Notes under the pieces: generated by a model | Database searches by the model: none | Told to the model about the DNA's origin: nothing | The model's input: the letters and a program-made list of their open reading frames with translations, nothing else | Program-made: the position numbers and the translations under genes | Assembly: GCF_000964005.1 (NCBI RefSeq) | Contig: NZ_JXYP01000038.1 | Span: 124,001-188,000, forward strand | Reading direction: 5' to 3' | Source: Williamsia herbipolensis | GTDB taxonomy: Bacteria > Actinomycetota > Actinomycetes > Mycobacteriales > Mycobacteriaceae | DNA: 64,000 nucleotides | Shown: one piece after another, positions 22,020 through 30,501 of the stretch | Layout: the number at the start of each line of letters is the position of its first letter | Numbering within the stretch: position 1 is the stretch's first letter

Positions 22020-22737
22020 CCAGACCTCAGCTCTCCGAATCGGTTTGGTGCTGCCCGACGTGATGGGCACCTACGGCGACGGCGGCAACGCCCTCATCCT
22101 CCGGCAGCGCGCACGGATGCGCGGCATCGACGCCGAGATCGTCCAGATCACCCTCGACGACCCCGTCCCCGAGTCGCTCGACGTCTACACACTCGGCGGG
22201 GCCGAGGACTACGCGCAGCGTCTTGCCACCCGACATCTCCTGCGCTACCCCGGTTTACAGAAGGCCGCCGCCAAGGGAGCGCCCGTGCTGGCGATCTGCG
22301 CCGCCATCCAGGTTCTGGGTCACTGGTACGAGACCTCGGCAGGCGAGCGGGTCGAGGGCATCTCGATGCTCGATCTCACCACCACACCGCAGACGACCCG
22401 CAGCATCGGCGAGCTGGTCACCAGCCCCACCCTCGCAGGCCTCACGCAGCAACTCACGGGATTCGAGAACCACCGCGGTGGAACGATTCTCGGTGCCGAC
22501 TCGGTTCCGCTGGCCCGCGTCGACTCCGGTCACGGCAACCGGGCCGGGGATCGAGCCGACGGCGCTGTCACCGGGTCGGTGATCGGCACGTACCTCCACG
22601 GTCCGGTGCTCGCCCGCAATCCCGAGCTCGCCGACCACCTGTTGTCGCGGGCCATGGGTGGCGCGACACTGGCACCGCTCGACCTGCCGGAGATCGACCA
22701 ACTGCGCCGTGAACGGATCGCCGCGGCGAAGCGGTAG
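22012..22737 (+). CDS. gatD: GatD, glutamine amidotransferase partner of MurT
   Basis: GatD releases ammonia from glutamine and passes it to MurT. The 241-residue class I amidotransferase-like protein has the nucleophile Cys96 in AICAAIQVLG and the catalytic His196 in GTYLHGPVLARNP. The GTG at 22012 follows GGAGGGG and overlaps the murT stop by eight bases, so equal amounts of the two subunits are expected. This murT-gatD pair matches Rv3712-Rv3713. Confidence 0.95.
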   Translation: MADQTSALRIGLVLPDVMGTYGDGGNALILRQRARMRGIDAEIVQITLDDPVPESLDVYTLGGAEDYAQRLATRHLLRYPGLQKAAAKGAPVLAICAAIQVLGHWYETSAGERVEGISMLDLTTTPQTTRSIGELVTSPTLAGLTQQLTGFENHRGGTILGADSVPLARVDSGHGNRAGDRADGAVTGSVIGTYLHGPVLARNPELADHLLSRAMGGATLAPLDLPEIDQLRRERIAAAKR

Positions 22738-22742
22738 CTGAG

Positions 22743-22764
22743 GAGTTCGACGCTCGAGGAACTC
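22743..22764. terminator. Weak hairpin between gatD and the kinase gene
   Basis: GAGTTC (22743-22748) pairs with GAACTC (22759-22764) around a ten-base loop in the short gap between two convergent genes. The stem is only six base pairs with no U-tract, so a terminator role is tentative. Confidence 0.35.
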
Positions 22765-22771
22765 GACCGGG

Positions 22772-23323
22772 TCAGCCGATCACCCGACACCGCTCGCGGG
22801 TGCGGTCGACGGCGAACCAGCCGGCCTCGAAGTCCTGCCAGCGTCGCAGGTGCTCCCGCGTGCTCTCGCCATCGCGGGCGACCGCGCGCTCGAGTCGTTC
22901 CGGGGCGGTCGGGCCGTCGAGCCACAGCGCATGGTCGGCGCGATCGGCCATCGCGGTCCGCGCACTCGACACCCCCTCGATGACCAGGAGCGGTTCCCAC
23001 CGGATCCACACGCGTGGACCCGGCTCGGCGGTGTCGCCACGCCACACCCGCGGTCGGTGCCGGTAGTCGTGTCGGCGCGTATACGCCTGCAGCACCTCGT
23101 GTTCGAGCTCCGGCCACCAGCCCACCGGGTCGTCCCACGTGGCGAACTCGTCGGTGCGGATGAGCACCGCACCTCGCCTGCGCGCGCCCAGCGCACTCAT
23201 CAGCTGATCGGCGAACGACGACTTTCCTGCGCCCGACGGCCCGTCGATCACCACGATGCCCGAACGGAGCTCGTCGGCGAGATCCGATGCCACCGAACGG
23301 GAATCGAGATCAGGAGACGACAC
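22772..23323 (-). CDS. P-loop kinase, uridine kinase-like
   Basis: The 183-residue protein has a Walker A motif GPSGAGKS at 28-35, an acidic RTDEF motif where nucleoside kinases place a catalytic Asp, and WLDGPTAPERLERAVARD as the lid-like Arg region. It resembles the short uridine-kinase-like ATPases found next to recR in actinobacteria. The start is a GTG eight bases after the recR stop, so ybaB-recR-kinase are probably one transcript. The phosphorylated substrate is not known. Confidence 0.8.
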   Translation of the reverse strand: MSSPDLDSRSVASDLADELRSGIVVIDGPSGAGKSSFADQLMSALGARRRGAVLIRTDEFATWDDPVGWWPELEHEVLQAYTRRHDYRHRPRVWRGDTAEPGPRVWIRWEPLLVIEGVSSARTAMADRADHALWLDGPTAPERLERAVARDGESTREHLRRWQDFEAGWFAVDRTRERCRVIG

Positions 23324-23331
23324 GACGGCGA

Positions 23332-23943
23332 CTAGGTGAGAACACGACGACCCGACACGGCGCGCCCGAGGGTGAGTTCGTCGGCGAATTCGAGGTCACC
23401 GCCCATGGGCAGACCGGAGGCCAGTCGGGTGACCGACAGGCCCGGGAAGTCCTTGAGCATCCGCACGAGATAGGTTGCGGTGGCCTCGCCCTCGGTGTTC
23501 GGGTCGGTCGCGACGATCACCTCGGTGACGTCGACACCGTCGGCCTGATTACCGAGGCGCCGCAGCAGTTCTCGGATCCGCAGCTGGTCGGGACCGATGC
23601 CGCCGAGCGGGTCGAGGGCGCCGCCGAGCACGTGGTAGCGCCCCTTGAACTCCTTCGTGCGCTCGATGGCCTGCACGTCCTTGGGTTCCTCGACCACGCA
23701 GATCTTCGTGGTGTCGCGGCGGGCGTCGGAGCAGATGCGACACAGCTTGTCGGCGGAGACGTTGCCGCATTCAGCACAGAAGGTGACGTCGTCACGGACG
23801 TGTCCGAGAGCGGCGATCAACCGGTCGAACTCCTGGTTCTCGGAGCCGAGCAGGTGGAACGCAATACGCTGTGCGCCTTTGGGTCCCAGACCGGGGAGCT
23901 TGGCCAGCTCGTCGATCAGATCCTGGATCGGTCCCTCGTACAC
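23332..23943 (-). CDS. recR: Recombination mediator protein RecR
   Basis: RecR forms a ring clamp on DNA and with RecO loads RecA at gaps. The 203-residue protein has the N-terminal helix-hairpin-helix ([20 protein letters not shown]), a four-Cys zinc finger (CAECGN and CRIC), and a Toprim domain with [16 protein letters not shown]. The GTG at 23943 is chosen because homologues begin [15 protein letters not shown]; a longer frame up to 23994 overlaps ybaB. It starts 7 bp after the ybaB stop, the classical ybaB-recR pairing (Rv3716c-Rv3715c). Confidence 0.97.
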   Translation of the reverse strand: MYEGPIQDLIDELAKLPGLGPKGAQRIAFHLLGSENQEFDRLIAALGHVRDDVTFCAECGNVSADKLCRICSDARRDTTKICVVEEPKDVQAIERTKEFKGRYHVLGGALDPLGGIGPDQLRIRELLRRLGNQADGVDVTEVIVATDPNTEGEATATYLVRMLKDFPGLSVTRLASGLPMGGDLEFADELTLGRAVSGRRVLT

Positions 23944-23950
23944 GGGGGTG

Positions 23951-24304
23951 TCACTGACCCAGGCCGGGGCCGCCGAATCCGGGCAGCCCGCCACCCAGTC
24001 CGCCGAGGCCGCCGGCCAGGGGGCCCATGGTCTGCGACGCCAGGGCGTCGCGCTTGCTCGCGAGGTCGGCCAGCGCGCCGACGATGAGATCCTGCAGTGT
24101 CTCGACGTCGTCGACGTCGATCACCTTCGGGTCGATCGTCACGCCGGTCACGTCGCCTGTACCGCTTCCGGTCACGGTGACCAGGCCGCCACCGGCCGTG
24201 CCGGTCAGCTCGGTCTCCGCGATCTGGTTCTGCGCGGCCAGAAGCTGCTCCTGCATCTTCTGTGCCTGCGCCAACAGTCCTGCCATCGGGTTCTCGGGAT
24301 CCAC
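23951..24304 (-). CDS. YbaB/EbfC nucleoid-associated protein
   Basis: A small DNA-binding protein of about 117 residues. Its core includes [20 protein letters not shown] (tweezer helix), [22 protein letters not shown] and [12 protein letters not shown]. The Gly-rich tail ([15 protein letters not shown]) resembles other actinobacterial homologues. The GTG at 24304 is chosen: TACGCT precedes it by seven bases, a leaderless pattern. An ATG at 24286 (MAGLLAQAQ) is possible. It is upstream of recR. Confidence 0.93.
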   Translation of the reverse strand: MDPENPMAGLLAQAQKMQEQLLAAQNQIAETELTGTAGGGLVTVTGSGTGDVTGVTIDPKVIDVDDVETLQDLIVGALADLASKRDALASQTMGPLAGGLGGLGGGLPGFGGPGLGQ

Positions 24305-24335
24305 GGAGTCCAGCGTAGTGGGCGCGCCGCCCAAG

Positions 24336-24671
24336 TCAGCGCAGCAGACGCTCGACGTGCTCGGCGATCTCGTCGAGGGTCACGCCGTCGGCGGCCTCGG
24401 CGTCGAACGACAGGACGTCGGTGCCGCCGAAGATCCGTGACGCGCGGGCGGTGAGCGCGAACTCGAACCGGTCGCCGACCCGTCGCCACTGCGTGATGCC
24501 ATCGGGGACCGGCGCGCTCATACCGGTGCTGACCTGGTACGTCGGCGCCGTCGTGGTGACCTGGGTCAGCAGGTCACGTTGGATCTGGAAGCAGTCGCTG
24601 CTCTCGGTGTCGAGAAAGATGACGGCCTCGAACGCCAGATCGGCGATGCGGTCGTACGACGCGACGATCAT
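24336..24671 (-). CDS. Small protein of unknown function coupled to aztA
   Basis: The 111-residue product ([21 protein letters not shown]...) is soluble and acidic, with alternating strands and a C-terminal helix, and no recognised motif. The ATG at 24671 overlaps the stop of the ABC ATPase gene (ATGA), so it is probably translationally coupled to zinc-transporter expression. A longer frame to 24713 would add 14 residues of poor character. A role linked to zinc import or to the downstream ybaB is possible from position only. Confidence 0.65.
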   Translation of the reverse strand: MIVASYDRIADLAFEAVIFLDTESSDCFQIQRDLLTQVTTTAPTYQVSTGMSAPVPDGITQWRRVGDRFEFALTARASRIFGGTDVLSFDAEAADGVTLDEIAEHVERLLR

Positions 24672-25375
24672 CCGACCATCGTCGCACCCCCGGGTGGGGT
24701 GAACGCGCCCCACACGGCCGCCACCCGCGCGGCGGTGAGCACCTCGGCGCCCGGCCCCTGGGCCACCACCCGCCCCGATGCGAGCACCACACAGTGCGCG
24801 GCATGTGCCGCGGCCCCGAGGTCGTGGGTGACCTCGATGACGACGGCGCCGCGGTGGGCCTCCTCGGCGATCACCTGCGCGACCACCTCACGGGAGATCG
24901 CATCGAGCCCCGAGGTGGGTTCGTCGAGGAGCAGCACCTCGGCCTGCTGGGCCAGGGCCTGCGCGATCAGCACGCGCTGTCGCTGCCCTCCGGAGAGAGC
25001 CCCGACCTGTCGATCTCGCAGGTCTCCGATCGCGACGCGGTCCATCGCCTCACGCACGAGGGACCGGTCCTCGGGGCGGAGTCGACGATGCCTGCGTGCA
25101 CGCCACCGACCCATGGCGACCGCATCGCCCACCGTGATCGGCAGCCGGTCGGACACGACCCGGTGCTGCGGCACGTACGCCGGGGTTCCCGCCTCCACCG
25201 AGCCCGCATCCGGCCGACGTACCCCGACCACCACATCGAGGGCGGTCGTCTTCCCGGCGCCGTTCGGTCCCACCACCACGCTGTGGCACCCGGCATCGAA
25301 CTCTGCGGTGACCGCCTCGAGCGCCCATCGGTCCCCGAAGCGCACACCGACGCCTCTCATCTGCACCTTTACCAA
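24668..25375 (-). CDS. aztA: Zinc-type ABC transporter ATPase (AztA/ZnuC-like)
   Basis: A 235-residue ABC ATPase with Walker A GPNGAGKTT near residue 38, Q-loop PQHRVV, signature ALSGGQRQRVLIAQALA, Walker B VLLLDEP and the H-loop His in THDL. It belongs to the metal-import group by length and by its neighbour, the divergent permease gene at 25427. The frame opens at a TTG (25375); GTG 25366 and ATG 25360 are alternatives. The Zur-like operator lies in the 51-bp gap. It would power zinc uptake with AztB and AztC. Confidence 0.9.
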   Translation of the reverse strand: MVKVQMRGVGVRFGDRWALEAVTAEFDAGCHSVVVGPNGAGKTTALDVVVGVRRPDAGSVEAGTPAYVPQHRVVSDRLPITVGDAVAMGRWRARRHRRLRPEDRSLVREAMDRVAIGDLRDRQVGALSGGQRQRVLIAQALAQQAEVLLLDEPTSGLDAISREVVAQVIAEEAHRGAVVIEVTHDLGAAAHAAHCVVLASGRVVAQGPGAEVLTAARVAAVWGAFTPPGGATMVG

Positions 25376-25393
25376 CGCATTACCCGCTTCCCA

Positions 25394-25414
25394 TAATGAA
25401 AACGACTCCCATTA
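25394..25414. promoter_or_regulatory. Zur-like operator between aztA and aztB
   Basis: The 21-bp dyad has the halves TAATGAAAA and CTCCCATTA around CGA. The left half fits the actinobacterial Zur consensus well; the right half has three mismatches to a perfect palindrome. The outer arms CATAATG (25392-25398) and CATTATG (25410-25416) are exact complements. TATGCT (25413-25418), eight bases before aztB, could be its -10. It is the only AT-rich patch in this gap and sits where a zinc repressor would block both promoters. Confidence 0.75.
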
Positions 25415-25426
25415 TGCTCTAGCCGC

Positions 25427-26284
25427 ATGTACTGGATCACCGAGCCGTTCGCGAGCATCGCGACGCAACGCGCACTCCTCGCCGGGATTCTGGCGGCGGT
25501 CCTGTGCGCGGTGGCGGGATCCTGGGTGCTGATCCGCGGGCTCACCTTTCTCGGCGACGCGATGGCCCACGGGATGTTGCCGGGCATCGCCATGGCGACC
25601 CTGCTCGGCGGCAACCCGCTCATCGGGGCCACCGCGAGCGCGCTGGCGATGGCTGCGGGAGTGGGCGCAATGACCGGACAGCGACGAATCGGCGGTGACA
25701 CCGCGATCGGCGTGCTGTTCGTCGGCATGCTGGCGCTCGGCGTCGTCATCGTGTCGCGGTCGAACTCGTTCACCGTCGATGTGACGGCGATCCTCTTCGG
25801 CGATCTGCTCGCGGTGCGCGGTGTCGACGTCGTGGTCCTCGCGGTGGCGACCGGTCTCGCGGTCGTGCTCGCCGCCCTCGGCCACCGGGCGTTCACGGCG
25901 GTGTCGGTCGACGAGCGGCTGGCGGTCGGCCTCGGCTACCGGCCCACCCTCGTCACCGCCGCGCAGATCCTGCTGCTGACGCTCGCCGTGGTGGCGTCGT
26001 TCCACGTCGTCGGGACGCTGCTCGTGTTCGGACTCCTCATCGCGCCGCCCGCCGCCGCCGCTCTCTGGGCCCCGCGCGTGGGCGTGATGATGCTCGGCGC
26101 CGCGGCCGTCGGGGCCGCCTCCACCGTCGTCGGCCTCGTCCTGTCGTGGCATCTCGCGACCGCCGCGGGAGCCACCGTGGCGCTCACCGCGGTCGGCGTA
26201 TTCACCCTCTCCGCCCTCGCGTCGGCAGCCCATCGACGTCGGCCCCGCCGTCCGTCACGACCATCCCAGGAGATCCCCGCATGA
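25427..26284 (+). CDS. aztB: Zinc-type ABC transporter permease (AztB/ZnuB-like)
   Basis: A 285-residue ABC-3 family permease with eight or nine hydrophobic segments. Typical features are the early LIRGLTFLGDAMAHGMLPGIA motif that contacts the ATPase, and TVDVTAILFGDLLAV. It forms the membrane channel for zinc delivered by AztC. The C-terminus is Arg-rich and cytoplasmic. It is the first of four genes in this direction, overlapping the next start (ATGA). Confidence 0.93.
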   Translation: MYWITEPFASIATQRALLAGILAAVLCAVAGSWVLIRGLTFLGDAMAHGMLPGIAMATLLGGNPLIGATASALAMAAGVGAMTGQRRIGGDTAIGVLFVGMLALGVVIVSRSNSFTVDVTAILFGDLLAVRGVDVVVLAVATGLAVVLAALGHRAFTAVSVDERLAVGLGYRPTLVTAAQILLLTLAVVASFHVVGTLLVFGLLIAPPAAAALWAPRVGVMMLGAAAVGAASTVVGLVLSWHLATAAGATVALTAVGVFTLSALASAAHRRRPRRPSRPSQEIPA

Positions 26285-27450
26285 GACGTGCCCTCGGCGT
26301 ACCCACTGTCGGAACCTCATTCGTCCCGATCGCTCTCGCGCTCACGCTCGTGGTCGCCGGGTGCGCGAGCACCGAACCGGCCCCGGATGCGGGCGCGGAG
26401 TCCCCCACTCCGCACGGATACGTCGAAGGCGCCGAGGAGACCGCCGACACCCAGTACCGCCTGGTGGTCGCCGACACCACCGACGCGAGGGTCTCGGTGG
26501 TCGATCTGCTGACCGGCGAATCGTCATCGGTGGCCGATGCTCCCGGCACGACCGACCTCGTCCGCGACGGTCGGTACGCCTACGCGGTGTCGGCGACGAC
26601 CACGACCGTCGTCGACAGCGGCGGATGGACCGTCGACCACGCCGATCACGTCCACTACTACCGGGCGGCGCCGCGATCCCCGGGCACGATCGACCGCGGC
26701 GGTCGACTGCTCGGCGTCCACGCCGACGCGACACACACCGCGCTGACCTACGACCGTTCCGTGGTGATCCTCGATCGCGAAGAGCAGGACCGGGGCCGGA
26801 TCGTCGTTCTCGACCGCCTCCCGAGAACGGGCGCGGGCGCCGCGACCGTTCCGCTCGCGGGATCGTTGTTGACCCCGACCGACGACGGCATCGAGATCCG
26901 CGAATCCGACGGTGCACGTGCGCAGACCGTCGATTGCCGTTCACCGAGCGCATCGACCGTGGCGCGCCGCGGCGCCGTGTTTGCCTGCGCCGACGCTGTC
27001 GTCGTCATCTCCGCGCGCGGCCGGGTCACCACGATCGGTCTCCCACCGGGCACGGGACCCGTCGAGCGACTCGCCCACCGCCCCGGTGCCAACGGTGTGG
27101 TGGCCACCGGACCCGGTCGCGCCGTTCTCGTCGACCTGACCGCGCGGACCGCGACGCCGCTGCCCACGGATGTACCCGCCACGGCGGCGACGGCCGGCGA
27201 GACCGGTCCGATCGTCGCGACCGCAGCCGGCGGCGTGGAGGTGCGCCGTACCGCCACGTCGCCCGCGACCCGCACCCCACTCCCCGGTGTCACCGACGTC
27301 GGCACCGTGCAGATCGACACCGCCCGCACGTACGTGAACGACCCCGCGAGCAACCGCGTGTTCGAGATCGACCACCGCGACGACGGCCGCATCGCCCGCG
27401 TGATCACCACCCCCGGCCGGGCGTCGCTCATGGTGGAGACCGGACGATGA
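26281..27450 (+). CDS. AztD-like beta-propeller lipoprotein, first copy
   Basis: A 389-residue exported protein. The signal ends in the lipobox VAGC near residue 27. Repeated strand units of about 40-45 residues follow, such as RLVVADTTDARVSVVDLLTG and RTYVNDPASNRVFEIDHRDDG, as in seven-bladed propellers. It resembles the periplasmic zinc chaperone AztD and the propeller proteins of actinobacterial metal-import loci. An HADHVHYY motif could bind zinc. It overlaps both aztB and aztC by four bases. It may hand zinc to AztC or hold it at the membrane. Confidence 0.75.
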   Translation: MRRALGVPTVGTSFVPIALALTLVVAGCASTEPAPDAGAESPTPHGYVEGAEETADTQYRLVVADTTDARVSVVDLLTGESSSVADAPGTTDLVRDGRYAYAVSATTTTVVDSGGWTVDHADHVHYYRAAPRSPGTIDRGGRLLGVHADATHTALTYDRSVVILDREEQDRGRIVVLDRLPRTGAGAATVPLAGSLLTPTDDGIEIRESDGARAQTVDCRSPSASTVARRGAVFACADAVVVISARGRVTTIGLPPGTGPVERLAHRPGANGVVATGPGRAVLVDLTARTATPLPTDVPATAATAGETGPIVATAAGGVEVRRTATSPATRTPLPGVTDVGTVQIDTARTYVNDPASNRVFEIDHRDDGRIARVITTPGRASLMVETGR

Positions 27451-28361
27451 CCCGCGCGCGCCTCCTGTCCGCTGTCGTGGCAACACTTCTCGTGGCAGCC
27501 GGCCTGGCCGGCTGCTCCGATCGACCGTCGTCGGCGATCGTCGTCACCACCAACATCCTCGGCGACATCACCCGCGAGATCGTGGGAGACCAGGCCGCGG
27601 TCACCGTGTTGATGCCTCCCGGTGCCGACCCGCACAGTTTCGGCATCTCGTCCCGTCAGGGCGCCGAGATGAGCTCGGCGGATCTCGTGATCAGTAACGG
27701 CCTGGGTCTCGAGGAGGGCGTCGCGCGGGCCGTCGATTCGGCCCGTGCCGACGGTGCCCCGGTGGTGACGGTGGCCGAGAACCTCGATCCGCTGCCGGTG
27801 GCGGGCAGCGACGATGTACCCGACCCCCACTTCTGGACCGACCCCGACCGGGTCGTGCGCGCGACGCAGATCATCGCCGACTCCGTCGCAGAGCACGTCG
27901 ACGGCATCGACCGCGCCGAGCTCGACCGGACGCTGGGGGCCTACCGGGACCGCCTCGACGCGCTGACCACCTCGATGGAGACATCGTTCGCGCGGATCGG
28001 GGTCGACCGCCGCAAGCTGGTGACCAACCATCACGTGTTCGGCTATCTGGCACAACGATTCGGCTTCGAGGTCCTCGGGGCGGTCGTCCCCGGGGGCACG
28101 ACGCTGGCGTCGCCGAGCGCCTCGGACCTCGCCGAGCTCGCCGCCGCGGTCCGGCAGGCCGACGTGCCGACGATCTTCGCCGACTCCTCTCAGCCGGACC
28201 GCCTCGCGCGCGTACTCGCCGAACAGACAGGGACCGACGTCGCCGTCGTCGGGCTGTTCACGGAGTCGCTCACCCCACCCGGTCAGGGAGCGGCGACCTA
28301 CATCGAGATGATGCGCGCCAACACCGAACGGATCACGACCGGTCTCACCCGAGACCGCTGA
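27447..28361 (+). CDS. aztC: Zinc-binding lipoprotein of the ABC importer (AztC/ZnuA-like)
   Basis: A 304-residue cluster A-I substrate-binding lipoprotein with lipobox LAGC. Family metal ligands are visible: His in PGADPHSF, His in PDPHFWTD, His in TNHHVFGYLA and a carboxylate in FADSSQPD. The His-rich loop found in ZnuA is short or absent, which favours an AztC-type protein that receives zinc from a chaperone. The long helical backbone between the lobes is present. It is translated in overlap with the preceding propeller gene. Confidence 0.92.
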   Translation: MTRARLLSAVVATLLVAAGLAGCSDRPSSAIVVTTNILGDITREIVGDQAAVTVLMPPGADPHSFGISSRQGAEMSSADLVISNGLGLEEGVARAVDSARADGAPVVTVAENLDPLPVAGSDDVPDPHFWTDPDRVVRATQIIADSVAEHVDGIDRAELDRTLGAYRDRLDALTTSMETSFARIGVDRRKLVTNHHVFGYLAQRFGFEVLGAVVPGGTTLASPSASDLAELAAAVRQADVPTIFADSSQPDRLARVLAEQTGTDVAVVGLFTESLTPPGQGAATYIEMMRANTERITTGLTRDR

Positions 28362-28385
28362 ACACCGATGAGAGAGGAAATGACC

Positions 28386-29567
28386 ATGTCGCACAGCATG
28401 ACCCGACGACGTGCCGCCACCGGCACATCCCTGGTCGTCGTCGCCGGGCTGATGGCCGCCGGATGTGGGGACGGCGGCGGAACCGATGCCGGGACCGCGT
28501 CGACAGCCGGTGGATCCGCCGCCACGATCGCCGAGCCGATCGCGGTGACCTACGACGGCGGTATCGCCGTGCTCGACGGCATCACGCTGGCGGTGTCGAA
28601 ACAGGTTGCCGTCGAGGGGTTCACGAGACTTAACCCTGCGGGGAACGACCGCCACATGCTCGTCACGACACCCGCCGGATGGCAGGTGCTCGACGCGGGG
28701 ACCGGCACGATGACCGACACGACGTTCGCCGCCACCGACGCAGGGCACGTCGTCACCCACGCGGGGACCACGGTGCTGTTCGACGACGGCACCGGGAAGG
28801 TCACGATGTTCGACCCGTCCGACCTCGGCGGCGAGACGCCGCCTGCGGTGACCGAGTACACCGCCCCCGCCCCGCATCACGGGGTGGCGGTGCTCTCCGG
28901 AGACGACCTGGTCGTGACCGAGGGAACCGAGGACGCACGGACCGGCATCGCCGTGCTCGGTCCCGACCGGAAACCGAAGGTGCGCAACACCGAGTGCCCC
29001 GGGGTGCACGGCGAGGCCGCCGCGCAGAACGAGGTGATCGCGGTGGGCTGCGAGAACGGCATGCTGCTCTACCGCGACGGCGCGATCGTGAAGGTGACCA
29101 GCCCGGATCCGTACGGCCGGATCGGCAACCAGGCCGGCAGCGATTCCTCACCTTTCCTTCTCGGCGACTACAAAACGGACGAGGACGCCGAACTCGAACG
29201 CCCGACACAGGTCTCCGTCGTCGACACCCGGACCGCGTCGCTGCGGCTCGTCGACCTCGGCACCAGCTACACGTTCCGTTCGCTCGAGCGCGGGCCGTCC
29301 GGCGAGGCCCTCGTCCTCGGTACCGACGGCGCAGTGCACTCCATCGACCCCGCGAGCGGGCGGGTGACCCGCAGCGTGCAGGTCGTCGACGCCTGGGAGG
29401 AACCGATCGAGTGGCAGGATCCGCGCCCGGCTCTGCGCGTACGGGGCGGAACCGCGTACGTCACCGATCCCGCCACGCGGTCGCTGACCACGCTCGACCT
29501 GGGGACCTTCGCCGTGGGCAAGCGGGTGACACTGCCCGGCGTGCCGAACGAGATCGCGACCGCCTGA
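28386..29567 (+). CDS. aztD: AztD-like zinc chaperone propeller protein, second copy
   Basis: A 393-residue exported propeller protein with signal and lipobox-like MAAGCG near residue 27. It shows AztD-family hallmarks: AGHVVTHAGTTVLFDDGTG, APHHGVAVLSGDDLVVTEG, ECPGVHGEAA and VGCENGMLLY, rich in His and Cys that may bind zinc. In Paracoccus AztD passes zinc directly to AztC. The ATG at 28386 is chosen for its GAGAGG at nine bases. It is the last gene before a strong hairpin. It is only distantly similar to the first propeller, so the two may have different roles. Confidence 0.85.
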   Translation: MSHSMTRRRAATGTSLVVVAGLMAAGCGDGGGTDAGTASTAGGSAATIAEPIAVTYDGGIAVLDGITLAVSKQVAVEGFTRLNPAGNDRHMLVTTPAGWQVLDAGTGTMTDTTFAATDAGHVVTHAGTTVLFDDGTGKVTMFDPSDLGGETPPAVTEYTAPAPHHGVAVLSGDDLVVTEGTEDARTGIAVLGPDRKPKVRNTECPGVHGEAAAQNEVIAVGCENGMLLYRDGAIVKVTSPDPYGRIGNQAGSDSSPFLLGDYKTDEDAELERPTQVSVVDTRTASLRLVDLGTSYTFRSLERGPSGEALVLGTDGAVHSIDPASGRVTRSVQVVDAWEEPIEWQDPRPALRVRGGTAYVTDPATRSLTTLDLGTFAVGKRVTLPGVPNEIATA

Positions 29568-29574
29568 TCCGCGA

Positions 29575-29617
29575 CGCCGGTCACCGGCGGGACACGAACT
29601 CCCGTCGGTGACCGGTG
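29575..29617. terminator. Long hairpin terminating aztD and embedded in the rluA-like 3' end
   Basis: The arms 29575-29592 and 29600-29617 pair over 18 positions with two G-U wobbles and no other mismatch; the loop is seven bases. The structure begins 8 bp after the aztD stop and covers the last codons of the convergent pseudouridine synthase. It can act in both directions. Confidence 0.75.
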
Positions 29618-30495
29618 AGGGGGTCGACGAACGCCAGTCGGTGGGCGACGAGCCGCAGCGGTCGGGTGAAGTCGCCCCGCTCCGGCATCGACCCGAGCTC
29701 GTCGTCGATGACGGGATAGAGCGGATCGTCGATGATCGGTACCCCGAGTCGCGCCATGTGCACCCGCAACTGGTGGGTGCGTCCGGTGTGAGGCACGAGG
29801 TGATACCAGGCGCGGTCGGGCGAGGGCCCGGGTTCGATCGCCGCGACACGGGTGCGTGCGTTGACCGGTCCGTCGACGACGGATGCCTGTCGGTTCCCCC
29901 GCACCTTCTCGACACGGTCGGCGATCTCGCGGGGAACCGTCAGGCCGCTCGGCGGCGTGTGCGCCAACGCGCGGTAGTCCTTCTCGACCCGCCGGTCGGC
30001 GAACAGTTGCTGGTAGGGACGCCGGACCTCGGGCCGGCGGGTGAACAGCAGGACGCCCGCGGTCAGCCGATCGAGGCGATGGGCGGGACTCACCTCGTCC
30101 TCACCGAGCAGACGACGCAGGCGCACCAGAGCGGTCTCGACGACGTGGGCGCCGCGCGGCATGGTCGCGAGGAAATGCGGCTTGTCGACCACCACGATGT
30201 CGTCGTCGACGTGCAGGATCTCCAGCTCGAACGGGACAGGGGTCTCGGCGCCCACACCTCGGTGGAGGTAGAGCGGCTCGAGAGCGGGTACCGGTTCGGC
30301 GGCGGTCAGCGGCCGACCCGAACGGTCGACGACCTCACCGGCGGCGAACCTCGCCAGCAGCACCGCGTCGTCGACACCGGCCAACGCCCGGGTGGCCCGC
30401 ACCGCGTCGAACGCCGATCCGTCGGATCGGGGCACCACCCGGGTGGCGTCGACCCCGTCCCGCGCGGGCAGCGGCGACGCCCGCCGACGGGACAT
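29581..30495 (-). CDS. RluA-family RNA pseudouridine synthase
   Basis: A 304-residue enzyme that isomerises uridine to pseudouridine in rRNA or tRNA. It has DDDIVVVDKPHFLATMP, the catalytic Asp142 in HRLDRLTAGVLLF, the RVEKDYRAL strand and the C-terminal HTGRTHQLRVHMA and GDPLY-like DDPLY motifs. There is no clear S4 domain at the N-terminus. It starts 6 bp after the SRPBCC gene's stop and is probably co-transcribed. The exact RNA site cannot be predicted. Confidence 0.93.
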   Translation of the reverse strand: MSRRRASPLPARDGVDATRVVPRSDGSAFDAVRATRALAGVDDAVLLARFAAGEVVDRSGRPLTAAEPVPALEPLYLHRGVGAETPVPFELEILHVDDDIVVVDKPHFLATMPRGAHVVETALVRLRRLLGEDEVSPAHRLDRLTAGVLLFTRRPEVRRPYQQLFADRRVEKDYRALAHTPPSGLTVPREIADRVEKVRGNRQASVVDGPVNARTRVAAIEPGPSPDRAWYHLVPHTGRTHQLRVHMARLGVPIIDDPLYPVIDDELGSMPERGDFTRPLRLVAHRLAFVDPLTGHRREFVSRR

Positions 30496-30501
30496 CGGTC
30501 G

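Noticed and set aside
26748-29009. 753-codon minus-strand frame across the zinc transporter genes
   Set aside because: Antisense shadow with low-complexity composition; aztC and aztD are clearly coding on the plus strand.
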